Positions 14,178-23,361 of a DNA stretch of 64,000 bases are shown here, piece after piece. The notes beneath the pieces were generated by a model. It had not been told where the DNA came from. It saw only the letters and a list, made by a program, of their open reading frames with translations, and searched no databases. Each line of letters begins with the position of its first letter. Position 1 is the stretch's first letter. The position numbers and the translations under genes are program-made. Source of the stretch: Edaphobacter aggregans DSM 19364 (GTDB lineage Bacteria > Acidobacteriota > Terriglobia > Terriglobales > Acidobacteriaceae); the NCBI RefSeq assembly GCF_000745965.1, contig NZ_JQKI01000021.1:1-64000 (forward strand). Direction: 5' to 3'.

Positions 14178-14525
14178 CTCCCATTTCTTCGCCATTCTGA
14201 CCCGTCTCCTCTCGCCGTCATTCTGAGCGGAGCGGAGAATCTCAGTAGTTCGCTCGCCCGCCACCAACGCCTTGCAAAATCAATCACTCTCCATCCCGCA
14301 ATCTCGCCAAAAACCTGTCAATACCCCCACTGAACCACCCCAGATGACCCCTTCTTGCAGGTCCTCCCATACTCCCCTTTGATAAACTCACGCCAACGGG
14401 CCCAGAACACCGAGCGCACCATATCCAGTGCATTCGAGGTCTTGACTGCAACAGGGCGCCCACAGAAGCCGTCATAACAGTTGTAGGCAGTTTTTCGGGC
14501 CGGTTTTGAAAAGGAACACCACAGC
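14178..14525. other. 348-bp intergenic stretch with a dispersed-repeat copy
   Basis: Bases 14217-14250 (GTCATTCTGAGCGGAGCGG, then AGAATCTCAGTAG) are copy 2 of the dispersed repeat. The remaining sequence should contain the glucan phosphorylase promoter. AAAAGGAACA lies before its ATG. No gene is seen. Confidence 0.5.
14217..14250 (+). repeat. Dispersed GTCATYCTGAGCG repeat, copy 2
   Basis: A short copy reads GTCATTCTGAGCGGAGCGG and lacks the usual AGTCGAAGGATCTGC end; it has AGAATCTCAGTAG instead. Orientation is the same as the other copies. Confidence 0.6.
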
Positions 14526-16298
14526 ATGAGTCTTCCCTCCGCTGCTCCCGCCACCCTCGATCTCACCCGCCGCAGCATCGCATACTTTTCGATGGAGATC
14601 GCGCTCTCCCCGGCACTCCCCACCTACTCCGGAGGTCTCGGCATGCTCGCCGGCGACACCCTCCGCTCCGCCGCCGACACCTCAGCCCCCATGGTCGCCA
14701 TCTCCCTGGCGCATCGCCGCGGCTACTTCCGCCAGCAGCTCTCCGACCTAGGCCTGCAGTCCGAGGTCGACGTCCCCTGGTCGCCTGAGACCCTCCCCAC
14801 CGCCGGCAAGACCATCGCCCTCACCATCCAGAACCGCCAGGTTCAGGTCCGCGCCTGGCGCTTCGACGTCACCGGAACCACCGGCCACATTGTTCCCGTC
14901 TTCCTCCTCGATACCGACATCGACGGCAACGACCCTTGGGACCGCAGGCTCACCGACCACCTCTACGGCGGCGACACCTACTATCGCCTCTGCCAGGAGG
15001 CCGTCCTCGGCCTCGGCGGAATCGCCCTCCTCCAGGCCCTCGGCGTCAAGCCCGAGGTCTATCACATGAACGAGGGCCACGCCGCGCTGCTCACCATCGG
15101 CCTCCTCGAAGAGCGCCTCGGCTCCCGCCGTCTCAGCGAAGCATCCGACGCTGACCGCGAGGCCGTGCGCAGGCAGTGCGTCTTCACCACCCACACCCCC
15201 GTCCCCGCCGGCCACGACCAGTTCGGCCTCGACCAGATGTATCAGGTCCTCGGCCACGATCGCGGATCCGCCGTCGACGCCTCAGGAGGCCTCCACAACG
15301 GCCTCATGAACATGACCTACCTCGCCCTCGCCCTCTCCCGCTACGTCAACGGAGTGGCCATGCAGCACGGCAAGGTCTCCCAGATCATGTTCCCCGAGTA
15401 CAAGGTCCACTCCATCACCAACGGCGTCCACGCCGCCACCTGGCTCTCCGCCTCCTTCCAGGAGCTCCTCGATCAGGAGATCCCCGACTGGCGCACCGAC
15501 AACAACTACTTCCGCTCCATCTACGGCGTCGACCCCGCGCGTATCGCCGCCTGCCACGCCAAGAACAAGCACCGCCTCTTCGCCTGGCTCGCCCGCCGCA
15601 CCGGACACTACTTCAATCCCTCCGTCCTCACCCTCGGCTTCGCCCGCCGCGTCGCCACCTACAAGCGCGCCGGCCTCCTCCTGCAGGACCCCGACCGCCT
15701 CTGCGCCATCGCCGAAAAGATCGGCGGCCTCCAGATCCTCTTCGCCGGCAAGGCCCATCCCGCCGACAACGCCGGCAAAGCCCTCATTCGCGACGTCTAC
15801 GCCGCCGCCGTCAAACTCAACTCCGAGTTCCTCAAGATCTACTACGTCGAAAACTACGACTGGGAACTGGGAGCCCTCCTCACCCAGGGCGTCGACGTCT
15901 GGGTCAACACCCCGCGCCGACCCTACGAGGCCTCCGGAACCTCCGGCATGAAGGCCGCCCTCAACGGCGTCCCCTCCCTCTCCATCCTCGACGGCTGGTG
16001 GATCGAGGGCTGCGCCGAGAACACCACCGGATGGGCCATTGAGGACGGCCGCTCCGAGGCCGACGAGGCCGCTCACCTCTACAACAAGCTCGAAAAGGCC
16101 GTCGCCCCCCTCTTCGCCAGCCCGCTCGCCTGGGCCCGCCTCCAGCGGCACTGCATCGGAATCAACGGCAGCTTCTTCAACACCCACCGCATGCTCTCGG
16201 AGTACATCCACAACGCCTACTTCCCCTACGAAAGCGTCCCAACCCCAATCACCCCCAGCGAAGTCCCAGGAGAAATCACCAAACCCGCCCTCGTCTAA
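14526..16298 (+). CDS. glgP: Alpha-glucan (glycogen) phosphorylase, short type
   Basis: Glucan phosphorylase (GT35) releases glucose-1-phosphate from glycogen or maltodextrin with PLP as cofactor. This protein has 590 residues and begins its domain at RSIAYFSMEIALSPALPTYS followed by GGLGMLAGD, the usual start. It includes VYHMNEGHAALLTIGLLEER, then FTTHTPVPAGHD, and the PLP-lysine motif GTSGMKAALNGVPSLS (around residue 474). It belongs to the shorter archaeal/bacterial group, missing the N-terminal regulatory part of animal and E. coli enzymes, so allosteric control is not expected. AAAAGGA lies upstream of ATG 14526. It is a monocistronic unit followed by repeats. Confidence 0.93.
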   Translation: MSLPSAAPATLDLTRRSIAYFSMEIALSPALPTYSGGLGMLAGDTLRSAADTSAPMVAISLAHRRGYFRQQLSDLGLQSEVDVPWSPETLPTAGKTIALTIQNRQVQVRAWRFDVTGTTGHIVPVFLLDTDIDGNDPWDRRLTDHLYGGDTYYRLCQEAVLGLGGIALLQALGVKPEVYHMNEGHAALLTIGLLEERLGSRRLSEASDADREAVRRQCVFTTHTPVPAGHDQFGLDQMYQVLGHDRGSAVDASGGLHNGLMNMTYLALALSRYVNGVAMQHGKVSQIMFPEYKVHSITNGVHAATWLSASFQELLDQEIPDWRTDNNYFRSIYGVDPARIAACHAKNKHRLFAWLARRTGHYFNPSVLTLGFARRVATYKRAGLLLQDPDRLCAIAEKIGGLQILFAGKAHPADNAGKALIRDVYAAAVKLNSEFLKIYYVENYDWELGALLTQGVDVWVNTPRRPYEASGTSGMKAALNGVPSLSILDGWWIEGCAENTTGWAIEDGRSEADEAAHLYNKLEKAVAPLFASPLAWARLQRHCIGINGSFFNTHRMLSEYIHNAYFPYESVPTPITPSEVPGEITKPALV

Positions 16299-16323
16299 CA
16301 TCGGCCTTTCCTCGTCATTTTCC

Positions 16324-16353
16324 TCGTCATTTTGAGCGAAGCGAAGAACCCCC
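16324..16353 (+). repeat. Dispersed repeat, copy 3 (short)
   Basis: CGTCATTTTGAGCGAAGCGA with flanks keeps only the left part of the dispersed repeat; an extra CTCGTCATTTT stands just before it. Confidence 0.5.
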
Positions 16354-16358
16354 GCATT

Positions 16359-16440
16359 TTGCTTTTGCCGTTGCCGTTGCCGTTGCTTTTGCCGTTGCAG
16401 TTGTTTTGCCGTTACCGTTGCTCTGCTTTTGCCGTTGCCT
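16359..16440. repeat. Imperfect TTGCCG hexanucleotide tandem repeat
   Basis: About 80 bp consist of TTGCCG units mixed with TTTTGC, TTGCAG and TTACCG variants (for example TTGCCGTTGCCGTTGCCG). It lies between the glucan phosphorylase gene and the first ~270-bp intergenic element. This is simple-sequence DNA that could vary in length; it has no coding sense. Confidence 0.8.
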
Positions 16441-16556
16441 CTGGGGGAGGACTGGGCTTCAGGGAAAGAATCGCAGTAGTTCCAGCCGTTCGCAACGCCG
16501 CGAATGCAGGTGGCGTCAAGACCTGCCACTCCCCGGCACATTCTTACTCCGCGACA

Positions 16557-16828
16557 GCTGTCAAGCCCCCTAAGCTACGAATTCCACTCCAACCAACACA
16601 AAACAAATCACTAAAACCCCACCCCAAAGTTGCCGATTAATTTCCCTCGCCCCGCTATACTTAAAAAGCTGGAGAAATCAAAAGCCCCGGACGCCAAAAG
16701 CGCACGGGGCTTACTCTCTTAGAATCAATGTTTTTACCCATAAACCATCTCGATTCAATATTTTAGCCTGCGGAAAACACGCAAACTATTGAATCGAGAT
16801 AATTTACAAAAACGAAGGGGGGAGGGGG
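16557..16828 (+). repeat. Intergenic element, copy A (about 272 bp, possible ncRNA gene)
   Basis: It starts GCTGTCAAGCCCCC and ends in GGGGGGAGGGGG, and shares both ends and internal blocks with 36515-36800 and 53609-53878. Blocks in order are an A/C-rich stretch with AACACAAAACAA, then TTGCCGATTAATTTCCCTC, a -10-like TATACT (16656-16661, 25 nt after TGCC), and a hairpin AAGCCCCG...CGGGGCTT (16682-16712, with an inner CGC-CAAAA-GCG stem). Only this copy has a 14-bp perfect inverted repeat, ATCTCGATTCAATA/TATTGAATCGAGAT. The G-run touches the stop codon of the RND gene at 16829. The layout suggests a transcribed small RNA or a non-autonomous mobile unit. Confidence 0.65.
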
Positions 16829-19800
16829 TCAATCTCCCGTAACCGTCTGGGGCACCGCCCGCATCGGCTTCTTCCGCTCTGCCATCCGCGCGAACCTTCC
16901 CCGCAGACGGTCGAAGAAGAGGTAGACCACAGGAGTCGTAAACAGCGTCAGGCACTGCGAGACGATCAACCCGCCGACGATCGTGATGCCCAGCGGACGC
17001 CGCAGTTCGCTTCCCGTTCCAGTCCCCAGCGCCAGCGGCAGACCGCCCAGCAGCGCCGCCATCGTCGTCATCATGATCGGCCGGAAGCGCAGCAGGCAAG
17101 CCTGATAGATCGCCTCCACCGGAGTCTTGCCCTCCAGCCTCTCGGCCGCAAGCGCAAAGTCGATCATCATGATCGCGTTCTTCTTCACAATGCCGATCAG
17201 CAGAATGATGCCGATCATCGCGATCACGCTCAGATCCACCTTGAACAACAGCAGAGCCACAATCGCGCCCACGCCCGCCGAAGGCAGCGTCGAAAGAATC
17301 GTCAGCGGATGAATGAAGCTCTCATACAGCATCCCCAGCACGATGTAGACCGCAACCAGAGCCAGCAGAATCAGCACCGGCTCGCTCGAGAGCGAATCCT
17401 TGAACGCCTGCGCCGTTCCCGCAAAACCGCCGTGGATCGTCGAAGGCATCCCGATGTCCACACGAGCCTGCTCGATCGCCTCCGTCGCCTGGCTCAGCGA
17501 CGCGCCTGGAGTCAGATTGAAGCTCAGCGTCGCCGCCGGCGACTGCGACTGGTGATTCACCGTCAGCGGAATCCGCTCCGTCTCGTAATGCGTGATCGCC
17601 GACAGCGGAATCATCGCGCCCGTCGTGCTCTTCACATAAATGTTCCTGAGAGCGTCCGGATCGCGCTGGTACTGCGGCGCAACCTCCATCACCACGTGAT
17701 ACTGGTTCAGCGGACGATAGGTCGTAGAAACCTGCCGCTGCCCGAACGCATCCGACAGCGTCGCATCAATCGCCAGCGGCGAAACGCCGAGCCGCGACGC
17801 CGTATCGCGATCGATCACCAGCTGCGCCTGCAACCCGTCGTCCTGCTGATCGGTTGCCACGTCCTTCAGCTCGGGAAGCTTCTGCATCGCGGCCATCAGC
17901 TTCGGTGCCCATTCATCCAGATCCTTCAGGCTGTCGGCCATCAGCGTGTACTGATACTGCGTCGCTGAGCTTCGTCCTCCGATGCGCAGCTCCTGGAACG
18001 CCTGCAGATACAGCGTCACGCCCGGAATCCCCGCTGTCTTCTGCCGCAATCGGCCGATGATCACCTCCGCCGTGTCGCCTCGCTTTATCCGCTCATCATC
18101 TGTCTTCAGCGAGACGAACATGTTCCCCATGTTGCTTCCGCCGCCGCCCGGACCGCCGCCGCCGACAAACGACATCACGTTCTGGACGCCCGGATCCTGC
18201 TGCACGATCTTGGCCAGCTGTTCCACCTTAGGCTTCATCGCGTCGAACGAGACATCCTGCTGGCCGCGAATCTGTCCCCCGATGCGACCTGTATCCTGCT
18301 GAGGAAAAAAGCCCTTCGGAACCAGAATGTACAGATAGACATTCAGCGCGAAGGTAAGAACGGTGATCAGCAGCACGAGTCCCTGATGCTGAAGCACCCA
18401 CTTCAGTCCGCGTTCGTACTCTCCCGCCAGCCAGTCCTGAATGCGTCCGCCCAGGCGGTAAAAGCGGCCGTGCGTGCGCTTCTCATGGGGTTCCAGAAAC
18501 TTCGCGCTCAACATCGGCGTCGTCGTCAGCGAGACGACCAGCGAGACCATGATGGCCACCGACAGCGTCACGGCAAACTCGCGGAAGAGCCGTCCCACGA
18601 TTCCGCCCATCAACAAGATGGGGATGAAGACTGCGATGAGCGACGTGCTCATCGACAGCACCGTAAAGCCGATCTCGCGCGAGCCGTCCATCGCCGCCTG
18701 GAACGGCTTCTTGCCGCTCTCCAGATGCCGCGAGATGTTCTCGATCACCACGATCGCGTCGTCCACCACGAAGCCCGTCGAGATCGTCAGCGCCATCAGG
18801 CTGAGGTTATCCAGCGTATACCCCAGCAGGTACATAATCCCAAACGTTCCCAGGAGACTCAAGGGAACCGACACGCTTGGAATCAGCGTCGACCGCACCT
18901 CGCGCAGGAACAGGAAGACGACCATGATCACCAGCAGGATCGAGATGATCAGCGTCCTCGTCACGTCCTTCACCGAGGCGCGAATCGTCGTCGTCCGGTC
19001 GAGTGCAACGTGAAGCTGAATCGCAGGAGGAATCGCCGCCTGCAGATTCGGCAGCAGCCTCAGCACGTTGTCAACGGTCTCGATTACGTTCGCCGCCGAC
19101 GTCTTGAAGACAATCACCAGGATCGCCGGCCTCCCATTGAAGAATCCGCCCGTATAGCTGTTCTCGACACCGTCGTAGACATCAGCAACATCCTGAATCC
19201 GCACGATGCCATGGGAAGCCGCAGCAGGACTCGCGCTCGACGATGGCTTCGTGCTGCCTGTGGATGTGTTGGTCGAGCTGCTTGAGCTACTGATCGCGCT
19301 CTGCAACGATGTCGGCAGCCCATTCGAAGCAGCCGCCGAGCTCACCGGCCCGCGATCCGTCGCGATGATCAGCGGAGCATACGCCGCGGCCCCGAAGAGC
19401 TGGTCCGTCGTGCTGATGCTCCATCGGTGCGTGTCGTTCTGCAGGTATCCCTTCGGCTGGTTCACGTTCACCGTACCGATGGCTCCACGCAGCGCCTCCA
19501 GTCCGAGGCCGTAGTTGAACAGCTGCGTCGGGTTCGCCTCGATGCGAACCGCAGGCTTGGCGCTGCCGCCGCAGAACGTTTGGCCGACGCCCTCCACCTG
19601 CGCGATCTTCTGCGCCAGGATACTGTCGCACGCGTCGTACATCTGCGGAACCGAAAGCGTTTGTGAAGTCAGCGCCAGGATCAGGATCGGCGAGTCCGCC
19701 GGATTGATCTTCCGGTAGCTGGGATTCTGCGGCAGGTTCGATGGCAGCTGACTGCGCGCGGCATTGATCGCCGCCTGCACATCCCGCGCCGCTCCATTGA

Positions 19801-20176
19801 TGTCACGGCTCAGGTCAAATTGCATCGTGATCGATCCATTGCCCAGGCCCGAGGAGGATGTCATCTCGTTCACGCCCGCGATGCGGGCGAACTGCCGCTC
19901 CAGCGGCGTCACGATGGCCGAGGCCACCGTCTCCGGATCGGCGCCCGGCAGACCGGCTCCGACCGAGATCACTGGAAACTCGACCTGCGGCAGGCTCGCG
20001 ACCGGAAGCAGCGTGTAAGCGACCACTCCGGCCAGAATGATGGCAATCGACAGCAGCGTCGTCGCTACAGGTCGCTTGATAAAGGGCGCGGAAAAGTGAA
20101 CGCCCGCTGCCTTGGGCATCTTCGCGGCCTCTTTGCGAGCCTCGATCAGATCGTCGTTGCGCCTATGCTCTGCCAT
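16829..20176 (-). CDS. RND multidrug efflux pump, inner-membrane subunit 2 (MdtC-like)
   Basis: This 1115-residue RND transporter (AcrB superfamily) uses the proton gradient to drive drug or metabolite export. It has the standard layout: TM1 (ATTLLSIAIILAGVVAYTLL), a first periplasmic porter loop, TM2-6 with the proton-relay region [20 protein letters not shown], a second loop, and TM7-12 ([20 protein letters not shown]). It has an N-terminal extension of about 30 residues and a Ser/Ala-rich low-complexity insert at about 277-322 in the first porter loop, which relatives normally lack. Its start codon shares one base with the stop of the preceding RND gene (TGATG), so translation is coupled. 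Two dissimilar RND subunits suggest a heteromeric MdtBC-type pump. Confidence 0.92.
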   Translation of the reverse strand: MAEHRRNDDLIEARKEAAKMPKAAGVHFSAPFIKRPVATTLLSIAIILAGVVAYTLLPVASLPQVEFPVISVGAGLPGADPETVASAIVTPLERQFARIAGVNEMTSSSGLGNGSITMQFDLSRDINGAARDVQAAINAARSQLPSNLPQNPSYRKINPADSPILILALTSQTLSVPQMYDACDSILAQKIAQVEGVGQTFCGGSAKPAVRIEANPTQLFNYGLGLEALRGAIGTVNVNQPKGYLQNDTHRWSISTTDQLFGAAAYAPLIIATDRGPVSSAAASNGLPTSLQSAISSSSSSTNTSTGSTKPSSSASPAAASHGIVRIQDVADVYDGVENSYTGGFFNGRPAILVIVFKTSAANVIETVDNVLRLLPNLQAAIPPAIQLHVALDRTTTIRASVKDVTRTLIISILLVIMVVFLFLREVRSTLIPSVSVPLSLLGTFGIMYLLGYTLDNLSLMALTISTGFVVDDAIVVIENISRHLESGKKPFQAAMDGSREIGFTVLSMSTSLIAVFIPILLMGGIVGRLFREFAVTLSVAIMVSLVVSLTTTPMLSAKFLEPHEKRTHGRFYRLGGRIQDWLAGEYERGLKWVLQHQGLVLLITVLTFALNVYLYILVPKGFFPQQDTGRIGGQIRGQQDVSFDAMKPKVEQLAKIVQQDPGVQNVMSFVGGGGPGGGGSNMGNMFVSLKTDDERIKRGDTAEVIIGRLRQKTAGIPGVTLYLQAFQELRIGGRSSATQYQYTLMADSLKDLDEWAPKLMAAMQKLPELKDVATDQQDDGLQAQLVIDRDTASRLGVSPLAIDATLSDAFGQRQVSTTYRPLNQYHVVMEVAPQYQRDPDALRNIYVKSTTGAMIPLSAITHYETERIPLTVNHQSQSPAATLSFNLTPGASLSQATEAIEQARVDIGMPSTIHGGFAGTAQAFKDSLSSEPVLILLALVAVYIVLGMLYESFIHPLTILSTLPSAGVGAIVALLLFKVDLSVIAMIGIILLIGIVKKNAIMMIDFALAAERLEGKTPVEAIYQACLLRFRPIMMTTMAALLGGLPLALGTGTGSELRRPLGITIVGGLIVSQCLTLFTTPVVYLFFDRLRGRFARMAERKKPMRAVPQTVTGD

Positions 20177-23100
20177 CAGTCCGCACTCACCGCATGCTCG
20201 TGCTCGTGGAACTCACGGGCAGCCTCGTCCGTGCGGAGATACTTCCGCCCGATTCGGTCGAAGAACAGGTAGACGACCGGCGTCGTATAGAGAGTAAGAA
20301 TCTGCGAGACGATCAGGCCGCCAACAATCGAGATTCCCAGCGGACGCCGCAACTCGCTTCCGGTTCCGGTTCCCATCGCCAGCGGAAGACCTCCCAGAAG
20401 CGCCGCCATCGTCGTCATCATGATCGGACGGAAGCGCAGCAGACAGGCCTGATAGATCGCCTCCTCAGGCCGCATCTGGTGTTCGCGCTCCGCCTCCAGG
20501 GCAAAGTCGATCATCATGATCGCGTTCTTCTTCACGATGCCGATCAGCAGAATAATGCCGATCAGCGCAATGACGCTGAGGTTGATGTGGAACAGCAGCA
20601 GTGCCAGAATCGCGCCGACGCCTGCCGATGGAAGCGTCGAAAGAATCGTGATCGGGTGAATGTAGCTCTCGTACAACACGCCCAGCACGATGTAGACGAC
20701 GATCACCGCGGCGAGAATCAGCAAAGGCTCGTTGCTCAGCGAGGCCTCAAACGCGCGCGCGGTGCCCTGGAACTCGCCGTTCACGCTCGGCGGCAGGTTC
20801 AGCTCTGCCTTGGCGCGGTTGACCGCAGCCACGGCATCGCCGATCGACTTGCCCGGCGCAAGATTGAACGAGATTGTTACGGCAGGGAACTGCCCCTGGT
20901 GATTGATGGCCAGCGAAGCCCGGCGCTCCTCGAAGTGTGTGAAGGTCGAGAGCGGAACCTGCGTGCCGTTCGAACTCTTCACGTAGATGTTGTCCAGAGC
21001 TGAAGGGTTCCGCTGGAACTTCGGCGCCACCTCGAGCACCACGTGATACTGGTTCAGCTGCGTGAAGATCGTCGAGACCTGCCGCTGGGCAAAGGCGTCG
21101 TTCAGCGTGTCGTCGATGTTCTGCGGCGTAATTCCCAGCCGTGAAGCTGTGTCGCGATCGATGACGAGATGCGCCTCCAGGCCCTCCAACTGCTGGTCGC
21201 TCGCCACGTCGGCCAGCTCGGGAAGCTGCTTCAGCTTCTCGACCATGCGATTCGTCGCATGCGCCAGCTCATCGGCGCTGGCATCCTCGAGCGAGTACTG
21301 ATACTGCGTGCGGCTCACGCGATCTTCCACCGTCAGGTCCTGCAGCGGCTGCAGGAAGCACTGAATGCCTTCCACCTGCGCCAATCGGGGCCCGAGCCGT
21401 TGAATCACATCGGTTGCGGAGGTCGTCCGCACTTCGCGGTCGCGGAGGTTGATCTGAATGCGCCCGCTGTTCAGCGTCGAGTTCGTGCCATCGATGCCGA
21501 TGAACGACGAGACGCTCTCCACGTCCGGATCTTCCAGGATGACGCGGGCCAGCTGCTGCTGCCGCGTGCTCATCGCCTGGAAGCTGATCGTCTGCGGAGC
21601 CTCAGTGATGCCCAGCAGCACGCCCGTATCCTGCACCGGGAAGAAGCCCTTCGGCACCACGATGTAAAGATAGATCGTCAGCACAAACGTCGCCAGCGTG
21701 ACCAGCAGCGTCAGCGTCTGATGACGCAGCACCCACCGCACGCCAACCGCGTACTTCGCAATAACATAGTCGAAGAACTCTTCGCTCTTGCGATAGAAGG
21801 CGTTCTGCTGGCTCTCCGGCTTGTGCTTCAGCAGCTTGGCGCACATCATCGGCGTCAGCGTCAGCGAGACCACAGCCGACATCAGAATCGTGACCGAGAG
21901 CGTGACCGCGAACTCGCGGAAGAGACGACCCACGATATCGCCCATGAAGAGCAAGGGAATCAGCACGGCGATGAGCGAGACCGTCAGAGAGACAATGGTG
22001 AAGCCGATCTGCTCCGAGCCCTTGAGCGCAGCCTCGAGCGGTGAATCGCCCTCCTCCAGATAGCGCGAGATGTTCTCGATCATCACGATCGCGTCGTCAA
22101 CCACGAAGCCGGTCGAGATGGTCAGTGCCATCAGGCTCAGGTTGTTGAGGCTGTAGCCCAGCAGGTACATCACCCCGAAGGTTCCGACGATCGACAGCGG
22201 AACGGCAATCGAGGGAATGACGGTAGCCGCGAGCGATCGCAGGAACAGGAAGATCACCATCACAACAAGCGCAATGGTGAGCATCAGCTCGAACTGAACG
22301 TCCTTCACCGAGGCCCGGATCGTATTGGTCCGATCCGTCAGCACCTCCAGCGTCACCGTCGCCGGCAACGACGAGCGAAGCTGCGGCAGCAGCTGCTGCA
22401 CCTCGTCGACGACGCCGATGATGTTCGCTCCCGGCTGGCGCTGAATGTTGAGGATGACGGCGGGCTTCAGCTCCGGCCCGCGCGCCGGAATGACACTGCC
22501 CGTGGCGTCCTTGCTCTCCGGCCGCGCCGAGGTCCCCATCCACGCCGCCTGGTACAGGTTCTCCGCGCTGTCCACAGCGTTGGCCACGTCAGAGAGCCGT
22601 ACCGGCGATCCATTGCGGTAGGCGATGATGACCTTGTTGTAGTCGGCGCTCGAGAGAAGTTGATCATTCGCGCCGATCGTATAAGCCTGGTGCGTGCCGT
22701 TCAGACTGCCCTTCGCCTGATCGACGTTGGCCGTGCCGAGAGCAGAGCGCAGATCCTCCATGCTCAGCCCGTAGTTCGCCATCGCCGTCGGGTTCGCCTG
22801 AACGCGGACCGCGGGCTTCTGGCCGCCGTTGATCGAAACCAGCCCAACGCCGGAGAGCTGCGAGATCTTCTGCGCCAGTACTGTGTCGGCCAGGTCTTCG
22901 ACCTTTGCCAGCGGGAGCGAGTCGCTTGTCAGCGCCAGCGTTAGAATCGGCGCGTCGGCCGGGTTCACCTTGCTGTAGACCGGAGGATTCGGCAGGTCGT
23001 TCGGCAGATAGGTGTAGGCCGCGTTGATCGCCTGCTGCACGTCCTGCTGGGCAATGTCGATCGACTCAGACAGATCGAACTGCAGCGTGATGACGCTGCC

Positions 23101-23361
23101 GCCGCCCGAGCTCGTCGAGGTCATCTGGGTCAGTCCCGGAATCTGGCCGAACTGCCGCTCCAGAGGAGCGGTGACCGACGATGCCATCACCTCCGGGCTC
23201 GCGCCGGGATAGAACGTCATCACCTGGATCGTCGGGTAGTCGACCTGCGGAAGCGCCGAGACCGGAAGCTGCAGATAGGCGACCCATCCGGCAAGCAAAA
23301 TGGCCACCATCAAAAGCGAGGTGGCCACCGGCCGAAGAATAAATGGCCTTGAGGGACTCAT
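20176..23361 (-). CDS. RND multidrug efflux pump, inner-membrane subunit 1 (MdtB-like)
   Basis: This 1061-residue RND permease starts [20 protein letters not shown]. It contains [20 protein letters not shown] in TM4, including the Asp pair used for proton transfer, and [20 protein letters not shown] in the second half. The length is normal for the family. It is the middle gene of a three-gene operon: its start overlaps the end of the adaptor gene by four bases, and its stop overlaps the start of the second RND gene. It probably forms mixed trimers with that protein. No outer-membrane channel gene lies in this operon, so a TolC-like partner must come from elsewhere. Confidence 0.93.
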   Translation of the reverse strand: MSPSRPFILRPVATSLLMVAILLAGWVAYLQLPVSALPQVDYPTIQVMTFYPGASPEVMASSVTAPLERQFGQIPGLTQMTSTSSGGGSVITLQFDLSESIDIAQQDVQQAINAAYTYLPNDLPNPPVYSKVNPADAPILTLALTSDSLPLAKVEDLADTVLAQKISQLSGVGLVSINGGQKPAVRVQANPTAMANYGLSMEDLRSALGTANVDQAKGSLNGTHQAYTIGANDQLLSSADYNKVIIAYRNGSPVRLSDVANAVDSAENLYQAAWMGTSARPESKDATGSVIPARGPELKPAVILNIQRQPGANIIGVVDEVQQLLPQLRSSLPATVTLEVLTDRTNTIRASVKDVQFELMLTIALVVMVIFLFLRSLAATVIPSIAVPLSIVGTFGVMYLLGYSLNNLSLMALTISTGFVVDDAIVMIENISRYLEEGDSPLEAALKGSEQIGFTIVSLTVSLIAVLIPLLFMGDIVGRLFREFAVTLSVTILMSAVVSLTLTPMMCAKLLKHKPESQQNAFYRKSEEFFDYVIAKYAVGVRWVLRHQTLTLLVTLATFVLTIYLYIVVPKGFFPVQDTGVLLGITEAPQTISFQAMSTRQQQLARVILEDPDVESVSSFIGIDGTNSTLNSGRIQINLRDREVRTTSATDVIQRLGPRLAQVEGIQCFLQPLQDLTVEDRVSRTQYQYSLEDASADELAHATNRMVEKLKQLPELADVASDQQLEGLEAHLVIDRDTASRLGITPQNIDDTLNDAFAQRQVSTIFTQLNQYHVVLEVAPKFQRNPSALDNIYVKSSNGTQVPLSTFTHFEERRASLAINHQGQFPAVTISFNLAPGKSIGDAVAAVNRAKAELNLPPSVNGEFQGTARAFEASLSNEPLLILAAVIVVYIVLGVLYESYIHPITILSTLPSAGVGAILALLLFHINLSVIALIGIILLIGIVKKNAIMMIDFALEAEREHQMRPEEAIYQACLLRFRPIMMTTMAALLGGLPLAMGTGTGSELRRPLGISIVGGLIVSQILTLYTTPVVYLFFDRIGRKYLRTDEAAREFHEHEHAVSAD

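Noticed and set aside
16359..16440. CRISPR-like repetition in the TTGCCG tract
   Set aside because: Units are 6 bp without spacers; it is simple-sequence DNA. No CRISPR array was seen anywhere.
15282..16541. 419-codon frame opposite the glucan phosphorylase
   Set aside because: Shadow frame; low-complexity Glu/Gly/Val protein, and its start lies within repeats.
16682..16712. Simple terminator of the glucan phosphorylase gene
   Set aside because: The hairpin lies about 385 bp after the stop and recurs with a changed stem in two other elements after a promoter-like box, so it is read as part of the element.
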